Assembly (NCBI RefSeq): GCF_900130075.1
Contig: NZ_LT671418.1
Coordinates: 558,001-622,000, forward strand
Direction of reading: 5' to 3'
Length of the DNA stretch: 64,000 nt
DNA from: Herminiimonas arsenitoxidans
Lineage (GTDB): Bacteria; Pseudomonadota; Gammaproteobacteria; Burkholderiales; Burkholderiaceae_D
Shown here: piece after piece, positions 36,747-45,153 of the stretch
Layout: each line of letters opens with the position of its first letter
Numbering within the stretch: position 1 is the first letter of the stretch
Position numbers and translations under genes: made by a program
Notes under the pieces: generated by a model
The model's database searches: none
Told to the model about the DNA's origin: nothing
The model's input: only the letters and a program-made list of their open reading frames with translations

Positions 36747-38715
36747 AGAGGCCGTAGCTACGGCATTACCACTGGACCTTTGGCCGAAAGTGCAAAAAGC
36801 AGCCTTGAGGTCTGAAGATGTCGAGAAGTACGAGAGCAATGAATTGGCAATGCGTCTCTATTTCGAATACCAGTCCGTAAAATTTATTACCGAAAGAACC
36901 GGTATTGCAGCCGCGAGTCTCCCACGCATGGCGCGCAAATGCTTGGGAATTGCATCTGACGGAAAGATATTCGGCTTTCGGGCACTGGTACCACATGTTC
37001 GGATCGAACCATATAGGCGTCGCGCGCCATTAGGGAGGAAATTTGGCGAGCAGCAAGGTGGCCAAACCGGTGCGCTTGGCATGATGTTGGATCGCTTTCC
37101 TGAATTAGAAGAAAAACTTACTCGCTTCATCAGGCAAGATGCAAAGTACAAAGATGTTCCAGAATTTCGACTGCGATCTCGCGACCTGCATAAACTTTTT
37201 ATTAAGGCTATCCAAGAGTACGGGGTGAGTGCTTCCGAGTGGCCTTTTACAACCAAACATCGCGGGATTAAATCCATCCGTAGTTTTATGCGTGATGTCT
37301 TAGACCGAAACTTTAAGCGCGCTGTAAATATCAGGGAGGGGGCAGCTGCGAAAGCACACCTTAATGTTGGTACAGGGCACGCGCCATTTTTGTATTTCAG
37401 TGAACCTTATGATGTGGTGGAAATAGACGCATATCGAATTGACTGTCATTCAACTGTAACTTTTCGCACTCCAGAAGGAACTGAGAGAGATCTACTTCTG
37501 GACAGACTGTGGTTGATTGCAGTGGTAGAGGGTGCTTCCGCAGCTATATTGTCCTACTTGGTCGTGTATAGGAGCGAAGTAACGAAAGAAGACGTGATTA
37601 AAGTTGTACGCGATGCCATCACAAAAAAATGGCATCCAATAGAGCTTACTGTTGACGGGCTGAATTACCCTCCCGATGCTGGACTGCCAAGCGGAATTAT
37701 AGAGAGGGCTTATGGCGCGCTTTGGAGCGTCACTAAGCTTGATGGTGCATTGGCGCACTTGGCGCAACCGGTTCATGAGAATCTGCGGAAAGGCCTAGGA
37801 TTCGTCATTAATTGGGGAGCAGTAGCTCATTTTGAGAGGCGAGATAGTGTTGAGCGCACGTTTGGTCAAATCGCCGACAAGCTGTTTAAACGACTGCCAT
37901 CCACAACTGGAAGTAATCCGCATAGTGGTTGTGCGCCCGATGCGCAGAAAAAAGCGTTAAAGCATAAAATTAGGGCTGCAGAAGTGGCTGAATTATTGGA
38001 TGTAACGATCGCTCAACATAATGCCACGCCGAATTCAGGCCTTTCAAGTTTATCTCCATTGCAGTACCTACAATATCACCTAGAAGGTGAAGTTCCGCTT
38101 TGCACAATCAGACACCTTCCTAAAGAGATGTCAAAGAATGGACGAACATTCTCTACTACGATCAGTGTCACCGTGCGTGGGGGGAGAGAGTCCGGACGTC
38201 GCCCCTACATACAACTCGACGGTGCGCGTTATACGAATCCAATTCTCGCTGAGGCTGGCTATTTAGTTGGAAAACGTTTGTTTATCGATATTGATAATGC
38301 CGATGACGACTTCCGCCAAGTGCGAGCCTACCTAGAAAATGGTGCGGATTTCGGCTATTTGTGTGTCCAGGGAAAATGGGCGCACACCAAACATAGCCGT
38401 AGAACACGTAAGGTCATAAATAGTTTGGTCTACCACAGGACTATTGTGGTGTCTGAGTTTGACGACCCAGTCCACATCTATATGGCATATCTCGGCAAGA
38501 CCAACTCGAAAACTAAGAGAGGAATGCAACCTCTTTCTGCAAAACAAGTAACCAAGGCGACGCAGGTTTCTAGAGAGTCGGGCCTTGAACTTGTTATTGA
38601 TGCCGAACCAAAACCTGATGAGTCCCATACTCGTACAACGAAAGTTGTTGCCAATCGTAGTTCGCTGTTGGATACCCCGGTTATAGGCTTGATGAAAGTA
38701 AGAAATCGGAGATAG
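36733..38715 (+). CDS. tnsB: TnsB-like DDE transposase
   Basis: 660 residues, close to the usual size of TnsB/TniA/MuA-type transposases. The rve core carries D232 (VVEIDAYRID), D308 (ELTVDGLN) and E374 (RRDSVERTFG), a DDE triad with 65 residues between the last two. N-terminal helix-turn-helix regions and a C-terminal Mu-type beta domain (about residues 470-600) flank it. It should bind the repeats upstream of tnsA and join 3' ends to target DNA. It overlaps tnsA and lies eight bases before tnsC. Confidence 0.92.
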   Translation: MWSRREAVATALPLDLWPKVQKAALRSEDVEKYESNELAMRLYFEYQSVKFITERTGIAAASLPRMARKCLGIASDGKIFGFRALVPHVRIEPYRRRAPLGRKFGEQQGGQTGALGMMLDRFPELEEKLTRFIRQDAKYKDVPEFRLRSRDLHKLFIKAIQEYGVSASEWPFTTKHRGIKSIRSFMRDVLDRNFKRAVNIREGAAAKAHLNVGTGHAPFLYFSEPYDVVEIDAYRIDCHSTVTFRTPEGTERDLLLDRLWLIAVVEGASAAILSYLVVYRSEVTKEDVIKVVRDAITKKWHPIELTVDGLNYPPDAGLPSGIIERAYGALWSVTKLDGALAHLAQPVHENLRKGLGFVINWGAVAHFERRDSVERTFGQIADKLFKRLPSTTGSNPHSGCAPDAQKKALKHKIRAAEVAELLDVTIAQHNATPNSGLSSLSPLQYLQYHLEGEVPLCTIRHLPKEMSKNGRTFSTTISVTVRGGRESGRRPYIQLDGARYTNPILAEAGYLVGKRLFIDIDNADDDFRQVRAYLENGADFGYLCVQGKWAHTKHSRRTRKVINSLVYHRTIVVSEFDDPVHIYMAYLGKTNSKTKRGMQPLSAKQVTKATQVSRESGLELVIDAEPKPDESHTRTTKVVANRSSLLDTPVIGLMKVRNRR

Positions 38716-38723
38716 GAGTCGGT

Positions 38724-39764
38724 ATGCCTGAGTCGATCAATACAGGTGATCCTGCGGTCATAGGCAGGGCGGAACCATGCGAACTATCATCAAGACGCCG
38801 TGAGCAGCTGCTAGAGTTTCACCCTCTACTTGAACGGGGCTACACACTTCCCACACCCATGCTCGAACGCACTTACAGAATTGCTCGAGAAAAGGTATGG
38901 ACCAGACGCACTGGCGTCGTCTTTTATGCGACTCCTAGAATGGGTAAAACTACCTGCGCTAAGGAGATTCAAAATCTGTTGAATAGCGAATTCCCGCGAA
39001 CATATACGTTACTTCTAAGTGCTCGACGATCGAAGCAATCATCGGAATACCACATGTATTCCTTAATACTAGAAGCAAAAAAACATATTTTGTCGAGCCG
39101 TACAAAAGTAGGCTTTCTTCTGGAGAATATTAAGACCGACACAATTCTAAAGTTGAGCAAAATTGGGGGCTCCCAGTTTGTCTTAATTGTGGACGAAGCA
39201 CAGTTATTGTCAGATACGGATCTGGAACAACTTTTTGTTTTGCACAATGCCCTAGATCTGATGAAAATAAAAATGACGACGATATTCTTTGCCCAACCTC
39301 AAATCATGCATCGCCGCGCTGCACTATTGGTCAGTGGGCAACATCAAATCATCGCTCGCTTTCTCAGCGAACCCATAGCTTTTGAAGGTTGTTCCAGCAT
39401 GATTGAGTTGCAGCTTTTATTGAAAGCCTATGACGAGCAGTCTGAATATCCTGAAGGATCTGGCTGGAGTTACACACGTTTTTTTCTTCCGGAAGCATTT
39501 GCCAAGGGATTTAGGCTTCATCGTTACGCATCCAAGCTGTGGGAGGCACTAGCCGCAGCCGCTGGCCCACTAGGGCTTGGGATGGTTCCAATGGAGCATG
39601 TATGTTTGTCTATAGAGTATTTGCTACTCGCATCAAAAAAGGAAGACTGCAGTAATTTTTCAATCTCGGATAGCGATATTGCGATTGCAGTCGAATCCTC
39701 GAACTTAGCCAGTTTCAGTGCTCTCCTTCAGTCGCCCAGTAAGGAAGGTGGATGGGAACAATGA
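38724..39764 (+). CDS. tnsC: TnsC-like AAA+ ATPase
   Basis: 346 residues. Walker A ATPRMGKTT (69-77) and Walker B FVLIVDEAQ (D157, E158) are clear, with sensor and arginine regions after (TIFFAQPQ). TnsC/TniB ATPases assemble on target DNA and license TnsAB. It overlaps the next gene by 13 bases. Confidence 0.9.
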   Translation: MPESINTGDPAVIGRAEPCELSSRRREQLLEFHPLLERGYTLPTPMLERTYRIAREKVWTRRTGVVFYATPRMGKTTCAKEIQNLLNSEFPRTYTLLLSARRSKQSSEYHMYSLILEAKKHILSSRTKVGFLLENIKTDTILKLSKIGGSQFVLIVDEAQLLSDTDLEQLFVLHNALDLMKIKMTTIFFAQPQIMHRRAALLVSGQHQIIARFLSEPIAFEGCSSMIELQLLLKAYDEQSEYPEGSGWSYTRFFLPEAFAKGFRLHRYASKLWEALAAAAGPLGLGMVPMEHVCLSIEYLLLASKKEDCSNFSISDSDIAIAVESSNLASFSALLQSPSKEGGWEQ

Positions 39765-41281
39765 AAATTAATTGGAACGAAGAGAGTCGGCTAACCTGGC
39801 CTGACGGCGGTCTTGCCCCCTACGAATCCAGCAAGATGATCGTCAGAAAAATCCTCACTCTTAATCACGTCGATATTAATGAGTTAAAAAAGCTAATCGA
39901 AATAGATCCTAAGTTGACCTCGGCCTATGACATTGCGAATTTGTCCTGCAGCGGATGGATTAATTTCGATAAATTGGCACAGCTTTTGAACGCAAAAAAA
40001 CATGAAGTATTGAACGGCTTTGTAGATCAAATCGTTCCTATCAATGGTCAACAGTTTTTAACTCGTTATTGCCCTCAATGCTGGAAGCATAAGTACCATT
40101 GTTCTTTGTTTGACTTGCCCATCCTACGGCAGTGCCCTTGGCATCGGTGTGACCTTACCAGTGGTTGTAATCGATGCGTTACCAGAGCATCGCTCAACGC
40201 GATATGTAAAAGCCAATCTCCTTCTAGTTGCTCAAGGTGTAGCAGGGAATTTCTTGGTTTCGAGGAAGTAATGTCATCTAAGCAGATGCCTCCGGACCTG
40301 TTGACGCAAATTAACGAATGTTGTGATTCCTTTGCTGCTTGGATTCGTGTGCTCAACGAGAAGCTTGGCGACAGCAGCATGTTGCTCAAAGAACTATTCG
40401 ATGGAGCGGATCTAGATGCGAATGATGGAAAACGATGGCTTCTTGGACTGGCAATAGCTGTAGCTGGCCCCCCGCCCGAAGGATGGGAATTTTTCTTCGA
40501 GCCTATCGCTGCTGATCTAGTTCGTTTAGAAGGTGTCATCGATGAAACTCCTATCTACAATGAGTCTTGCAATAGGCAGCATTTACTTCAAAGTGATATA
40601 GGGCATTGTTACAGAAGTCTCAGGCGGCATATTGCCAATGCTTATGTCCACAGCCACAAAGACTGCTTAAAAGAGCTTTTAGGGTTGGATTGTTATGAGG
40701 CCAATGCGCTAAATGGCGTTTTGGTCTGTCCTGTTGCGCTTGCATTCCTTACATGGAGAATGTCGATTGAAAATGTAGTGCTCGATCAGCTGAAAGATAA
40801 AAGAGATGCAAATACCCAACTGAGTTTCATGGGGCCTTATCCGGCGTTTAGACTTTCAAACAGAGATCTTCTGCGATGGTGTTATTTTTCATTTTTCTGT
40901 ATCTGGCATCAGATTAATGAACGATGCGGCCGCAACAGATTCAGAATAGAAAGAATTAATTTAAATAGGGATGGGCATGTTCTTTGGAAATGCAATTTTC
41001 CTAGCAAAAAACAAGACGCAATTCAGAATAAGTCCAGGCAGAGAGTAGGGCAGTGCCACGCAGTTTTTCCATCTTCCGATAGGCTCGTTAAAGCTGCTGC
41101 TGGCAAATGTGATGAGAGAAGAAGAGCAGGAGAACTAATGCTAGATTACCAGACTTACAATAACTACGCGATGTTCGCTTCCTGGACGGGCAAGAACCGT
41201 AAATTGGGTGAACGACGATTTACTATTTCGAAAACCAAATTCTTTCGGAATCAGGGCCATTATGATTATCTCTATGTCTAA
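39752..41281 (+). CDS. tniQ: TniQ/TnsD-family target-selection protein
   Basis: 509 residues. The TniQ zinc fingers are visible: C107, C110, C128, H131 (YCPQC...CPWH) and C139, C142, C160, C163. The C-terminal half is rich in basic and aromatic residues. In Tn7, TnsD binds a fixed chromosomal site; shorter TniQ proteins work with Cascade. At 509 residues it is TnsD-sized and no Cas genes are present, so sequence-specific site targeting is the inference. It is the last gene of the tns operon; tnsE is absent. Confidence 0.87.
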   Translation: MGTMKINWNEESRLTWPDGGLAPYESSKMIVRKILTLNHVDINELKKLIEIDPKLTSAYDIANLSCSGWINFDKLAQLLNAKKHEVLNGFVDQIVPINGQQFLTRYCPQCWKHKYHCSLFDLPILRQCPWHRCDLTSGCNRCVTRASLNAICKSQSPSSCSRCSREFLGFEEVMSSKQMPPDLLTQINECCDSFAAWIRVLNEKLGDSSMLLKELFDGADLDANDGKRWLLGLAIAVAGPPPEGWEFFFEPIAADLVRLEGVIDETPIYNESCNRQHLLQSDIGHCYRSLRRHIANAYVHSHKDCLKELLGLDCYEANALNGVLVCPVALAFLTWRMSIENVVLDQLKDKRDANTQLSFMGPYPAFRLSNRDLLRWCYFSFFCIWHQINERCGRNRFRIERINLNRDGHVLWKCNFPSKKQDAIQNKSRQRVGQCHAVFPSSDRLVKAAAGKCDERRRAGELMLDYQTYNNYAMFASWTGKNRKLGERRFTISKTKFFRNQGHYDYLYV

Positions 41282-41366
41282 ACGCCTGGAGATACGAGAG
41301 TTTTAAACGACACTCCCCATAATTGCCAGAATGCATCAAATCAACTGCATAGTGCGTCTTAATATC

Positions 41367-41443
41367 TCACCATATTGGTGAAATCATCTGTTTTCCATTT
41401 CAAAATTAAATACTTTGCGAGAATTTTTTAAAACTGCTATAAA
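41367..41443 (+). promoter_or_regulatory. Candidate czcI2 promoter and upstream palindrome
   Basis: TTGCGA (41415-41420), a 17-base spacer and TATAAA (41438-41443) form a good sigma-70-type promoter ending 12 bases before the czcI2 ATG. A 6-3-6 palindrome TCACCA/TGGTGA (41367-41381) lies upstream and could bind a regulator. The transcript leader would be only a few bases long. Confidence 0.65.
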
Positions 41444-41455
41444 ATAAGCCCAATT

Positions 41456-41815
41456 ATGCGACGCTTACTAGTTATCCTTATGCTTTTGATCGTTCCGCTC
41501 CAGATAAGCTGGGCAGCGGCAGCGGTTTATTGTCAGCATGAAAGTAACCCGGTAACCGTGCATTTCGGTCACCATGAGCATAAGCATATTGCATCGTTGA
41601 GTGATCAAAAAAGTGATGTGCCGAAGTCTAGTTCGGCATCTGATATAGATTGCGCATTTTGTCATCTTGGTGGCATTGCTATTGCAGAAATTCCTGCAGC
41701 TATTCTGATTTCTGACATCGTCAGCGTAACACCACGTATACCTGACACTTCTATACTTGCTTCAATTCTCCCTCCGCGTCCAGAACGTCCAAAGTGGGTC
41801 TACGCCGCTTCCTAA
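41456..41815 (+). CDS. czcI: CzcI-type periplasmic metal-efflux accessory protein (copy 2)
   Basis: 119 residues, clearly paralogous to the copy at 11200 (shared LLxILMLLxxPLQxSWAAAAVYCQHE and HFGHHEHKH). A signal peptide is followed by a His/Cys-rich mature chain with CAFCH and a Pro/Arg-rich end (PPRPERPKW). It is the first cargo gene after the tns operon. No Shine-Dalgarno sequence is seen and the start lies very close to the promoter, as in copy 1. Confidence 0.86.
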   Translation: MRRLLVILMLLIVPLQISWAAAAVYCQHESNPVTVHFGHHEHKHIASLSDQKSDVPKSSSASDIDCAFCHLGGIAIAEIPAAILISDIVSVTPRIPDTSILASILPPRPERPKWVYAAS

Positions 41816-41908
41816 TCCGGCACCCGCTCGTTCTATTTTTTCCTCGTTCTTGATGTAGTTCATAGCGTTGGCTGCTGGATTCCCTTTGTCTATTACTAAG
41901 GAAATTCG

Positions 41909-43198
41909 ATGCAAAAGCCGTTATTGCCGCTTCTATTTGCGGCATCTCTAACATTACAAATTCCTGCTTACGCGCAGGTAATATCGTCATATGGTGGCGA
42001 AACCACTCAGAGTGGACAGATGAAGGCAGCAAATATCTCGCTGCTCACACTTGCTGCCGCTCTAGACCTGGCATATGGTGCCAACTCCGAAATTTCTGCT
42101 GCTCGTCGTGAAGTAGAAGCTACGGAAGGGATGATTCAACAAGCTGGAATCATTCCTAATCCTGAGCTTTCTACTACGATAGAAGACCTCAAACGTGACA
42201 CGCGTACGACGACGGTTCAGATCAGCCAGCCCATTGAACTTGGGGGCAAACGGAGTGCACGTATCGCAGCCGCCGAACGTGCCCGAGATCTTGCGTTAGC
42301 AGATCTTTCAGCCAAACAAGCCGACATACGAGCGCTCGTAGTCGCTGCATTCTATGACGTAGTTATCGGTCAAGAGCGTTATCGGCTGGCCTTAAGCACA
42401 GTTGAACTAGCACAGCGAGCAACGACCATTGCCTCGAAACGTGTATTGGCAGGGAAGATTTCTCCCGTTGAAGAAACAAGAGCACGTGTCGCCGAAGCCG
42501 GCGTACGTATCGAACTTGCCCAAGCCTTAAATGATTTGGGGACAGCACGACGCGAGCTGGCCGCTACCTGGGGAGCTCGTACTCCAGACTTCGACAAGGT
42601 ACAAGAACCTGCTGAAGATCTGCCTCCTCTTATTCCTCTGCCTGCTTTGATGCAGCGCCTCGAGCAATCTCCGCTTTTGGCACGTGCCAGGATAGAAGTT
42701 GAGCGAAGAAAAGCTATGACTGCGGTAGAGCGCTCACGCAGAATCCCTAATGTCACGCTCACTCTAGGTTCTAAGCGAGATGAGCAAGTGGGGCGTAATA
42801 CAGCAGTAGTTGGTCTATCTATCCCGTTGCCTCTATTCGATCGCAATCAAGGGAATATTCTCGAAGCCCTACGTAGGACTGACAAAGCACGTGACGATTT
42901 GACCACCACCGAAGTGAGTTTGAATCGTGAACTTGGGCAAACGCACGGACGTTTAAGTACTTCAATTACTGAAGCAGAAATGTTGAAGTCGGAAGTCGTG
43001 CCTGCCGCGCAACGCGCGTATGAAGCAACGACCAAAGGTTTTGAACTAGGTAAATTTAGTTTCCTAGAGGTCCTTGATGCTCAACGTACTTTCTTCCAAG
43101 CCAAGTCGCAGTACTTGCGCTCATTAGCTGACACACACAGAGCCGCAGCCGCAATTGACCGTCTGCTTGGCGAACAATTTTCTGCCACAAAGAACTAG
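41909..43198 (+). CDS. czcC: CzcC outer-membrane channel (copy 2, in Tn7-like element)
   Basis: 429-residue TolC-family factor with signal peptide (ending IPAYA). It shares long blocks with the copy at 11642 (QAGIIPNPELSTTIEDLKRDTRTTT, PLPLFDRNQGNILEALRRTDKARD), but with many substitutions and a lower-GC codon choice. AAGGAA precedes the ATG. Outer duct of the second Czc pump. It is followed by czcB2 after eight bases. Confidence 0.93.
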   Translation: MQKPLLPLLFAASLTLQIPAYAQVISSYGGETTQSGQMKAANISLLTLAAALDLAYGANSEISAARREVEATEGMIQQAGIIPNPELSTTIEDLKRDTRTTTVQISQPIELGGKRSARIAAAERARDLALADLSAKQADIRALVVAAFYDVVIGQERYRLALSTVELAQRATTIASKRVLAGKISPVEETRARVAEAGVRIELAQALNDLGTARRELAATWGARTPDFDKVQEPAEDLPPLIPLPALMQRLEQSPLLARARIEVERRKAMTAVERSRRIPNVTLTLGSKRDEQVGRNTAVVGLSIPLPLFDRNQGNILEALRRTDKARDDLTTTEVSLNRELGQTHGRLSTSITEAEMLKSEVVPAAQRAYEATTKGFELGKFSFLEVLDAQRTFFQAKSQYLRSLADTHRAAAAIDRLLGEQFSATKN

Positions 43199-43206
43199 AG
43201 GCCACG

Positions 43207-44787
43207 ATGAAAAACATTCCCCGTAACAAACAAACCACCTTCATCATAATCGTAATAGCTATCGGCCTTCTTTTAGGAGGCTTGATCTTAGTCTCGGATC
43301 CGAAAGGCGCGCAAAATGAAGAGTCCGGCAAAGGACATGCGGAAACTAAGGAGCACGCTGACACTGAGCATCATGGGAAAAAAAGTGCGACAAAACATGA
43401 TGATGCGGGTGGGCATGAAGACAATGAGCATCACGCCGAATCAACACCTCAAAGTGGTCCTAAGGGCGGAAAATTATTCACTAAAGATGGATACGGCCTT
43501 GAGCTGACTATTTCTGAAAATGAGGGCAAGCCTCAATTTCGTGTTTATACCTACCAAGATGGAAAACCAGTCGATCCAGCCGGGACTAAGGTCGTCGTAA
43601 CTCTGGAGCGGCTTGGTCGAAGCCCTCAAAGTATTTCATTCTCAAAGGAGAATGACTATTTAAAAAGTAACTCAATCATCGAAGAACCTCACTCATTTAA
43701 GGTTCAGATCAAGGCCACCAAAGGCGACCAATCATATGAGTTCTCATATGCGCAAGAAGAAGGCCAAGTTGCTATGAGCGACGAGCAATTAACAAAAAAC
43801 GGCGTAAAAATCCTCAAGGCAGGGCCTGTCCGCATCAAAACAGAGTTGCAACTAATCGGAGAAATTCGTCTTAATGAAGACCGCACCGTCCAAGTGGTAC
43901 CTAGACTAGCGGGCATTGTTGAGTCGGTCCGTGCAAACGCTGGGGATCGTGTACGTAAAGGCCAGATACTTGCAGTGATATCTAGCCAAGCGCTTTCCGA
44001 TCAACGTAGCGAACTTCTTGCAGCTCAAAAACGTCTTGCGTTAGCTCGTACTACCTATGAGCGCGAAAAAACACTGTGGGAAGAAAAAATATCTGCTGAA
44101 CAGGATTATTTGCAGGCTCGCACCACAATGCAGGAAGCACAAATCATTGCACAAAGTGCGCAACAGAAGCTCGCTGCTTTAGGCGCGTCACCATCCTCGA
44201 CAAATCTGACTCAATACGAAATTCGATCACCAATTGATGGCGTCATCACTGAGAAGCGTATTTCTGCCGGAACAGTTGCGAAAGAAGACGCAAATATCTT
44301 TGATATTTCGGACTTGTCCACAGTGTGGGTTGATCTGACCGTCCGCGCTCAAGATATCAATGCCGTAAAAACCGGTCAAAAAGCGACTGTGAAGGCGACA
44401 GCATTTGATGCCGAAGGCACTGGAACGGTTTCCTATATAGGTTCCCTCGTAGGCGAACAAACGCGCGCTGCTAAAGCACGGATAGTGATGGCGAACCCTA
44501 AAGGTACTTGGCGTCCGGGTTTAGCAGTTAACGTTGCGTTGGTGTCTGATGAAGTCGACGTTCCTGTGGCAGTGACGACAGATTCTATCCAAACGTTAGG
44601 CAATGCAACCGTTGTTTTCGGTCGCTATGGTGAACTCTTTGAGGCACGACCGCTTGAGCTTGGCCGTCGTGGCGCGAAGTACGTTGAGGTTCTGAAAGGG
44701 CTAGAGACTGGAGAGGACTATGCAGGGACAAACAGCTTCCTTATCAAAGCTGAATTAGGCAAAGCGTCCGCTAGCCACGCCCATTAA
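43207..44787 (+). CDS. czcB: CzcB periplasmic adaptor (copy 2) with extra N-terminal domain
   Basis: 526 residues, about 100 more than copy 1. After the membrane anchor and His/Asp/Glu-rich linker (ADTEHHGKK, HEDNEHHAE), residues ~85-180 form an additional beta-rich domain (GPKGGKLFTKDGYGLELTIS; FRVYTYQDGKPVDPAGTK). This domain is known from some CzcB proteins and is thought to handle periplasmic metal. The HlyD core follows, with a terminal His tail (ASHAH). AGAGG precedes the ATG. Confidence 0.92.
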   Translation: MKNIPRNKQTTFIIIVIAIGLLLGGLILVSDPKGAQNEESGKGHAETKEHADTEHHGKKSATKHDDAGGHEDNEHHAESTPQSGPKGGKLFTKDGYGLELTISENEGKPQFRVYTYQDGKPVDPAGTKVVVTLERLGRSPQSISFSKENDYLKSNSIIEEPHSFKVQIKATKGDQSYEFSYAQEEGQVAMSDEQLTKNGVKILKAGPVRIKTELQLIGEIRLNEDRTVQVVPRLAGIVESVRANAGDRVRKGQILAVISSQALSDQRSELLAAQKRLALARTTYEREKTLWEEKISAEQDYLQARTTMQEAQIIAQSAQQKLAALGASPSSTNLTQYEIRSPIDGVITEKRISAGTVAKEDANIFDISDLSTVWVDLTVRAQDINAVKTGQKATVKATAFDAEGTGTVSYIGSLVGEQTRAAKARIVMANPKGTWRPGLAVNVALVSDEVDVPVAVTTDSIQTLGNATVVFGRYGELFEARPLELGRRGAKYVEVLKGLETGEDYAGTNSFLIKAELGKASASHAH

Positions 44788-44797
44788 GGATATCGAT

Positions 44798-45139
44798 ATG
44801 AAACAGATCATCGCGATTATTCAGCCGCATAGGCTTGACGCTGTCGAACATGCCCTGCAAAGCCTTAGTCATTTGCCTGGTTTTACCTTGTTTCAAGTAC
44901 GGGGTCACGCAAGAGGTCGTGGAGTAGGGCATCTATTCGCAGCGGATGAATGGAATCCAGATATGCATGAGCACACTGCGTTGCTGATGTTTTGTTCTGA
45001 CGACATCGCCCAAGAAGTTGTTGAAGCTATACGAAGCGCGTCGCGCACCGGCAATACAGGAGACGGTCTAATTGCCGTTTCCACGGTTGATGACATTGTG
45101 CGCATACAAAGTGGCGAACGCGGTAACGCAGCCCTCTAG
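44798..45139 (+). CDS. P-II-like regulatory protein within the czc operon
   Basis: 113 residues with the P-II ferredoxin-like fold: MKQIIAIIQPHRLDAVEHAL at the N-terminus and TGNTGDGLIAVSTVDDIVRIQSGERG at the C-terminus (the B-loop region). The T-loop stretch (VRGHARGRGVGHLFAADEWNP) differs from GlnB, and the uridylylated tyrosine is missing. P-II-like genes between the adaptor and RND genes of metal pumps are a known, poorly understood group. It probably tunes CzcA or senses a ligand, but this is inference. AAGGAT upstream; 14 bases before czcA2. The first czc operon has no counterpart. Confidence 0.85.
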   Translation: MKQIIAIIQPHRLDAVEHALQSLSHLPGFTLFQVRGHARGRGVGHLFAADEWNPDMHEHTALLMFCSDDIAQEVVEAIRSASRTGNTGDGLIAVSTVDDIVRIQSGERGNAAL

Positions 45140-45153
45140 CTCAAGGAAAATTC

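Noticed and set aside
36039..41281. CRISPR-associated (CAST) transposon
   Set aside because: TniQ is TnsD-sized, and there are no cas genes or CRISPR repeats in the window.
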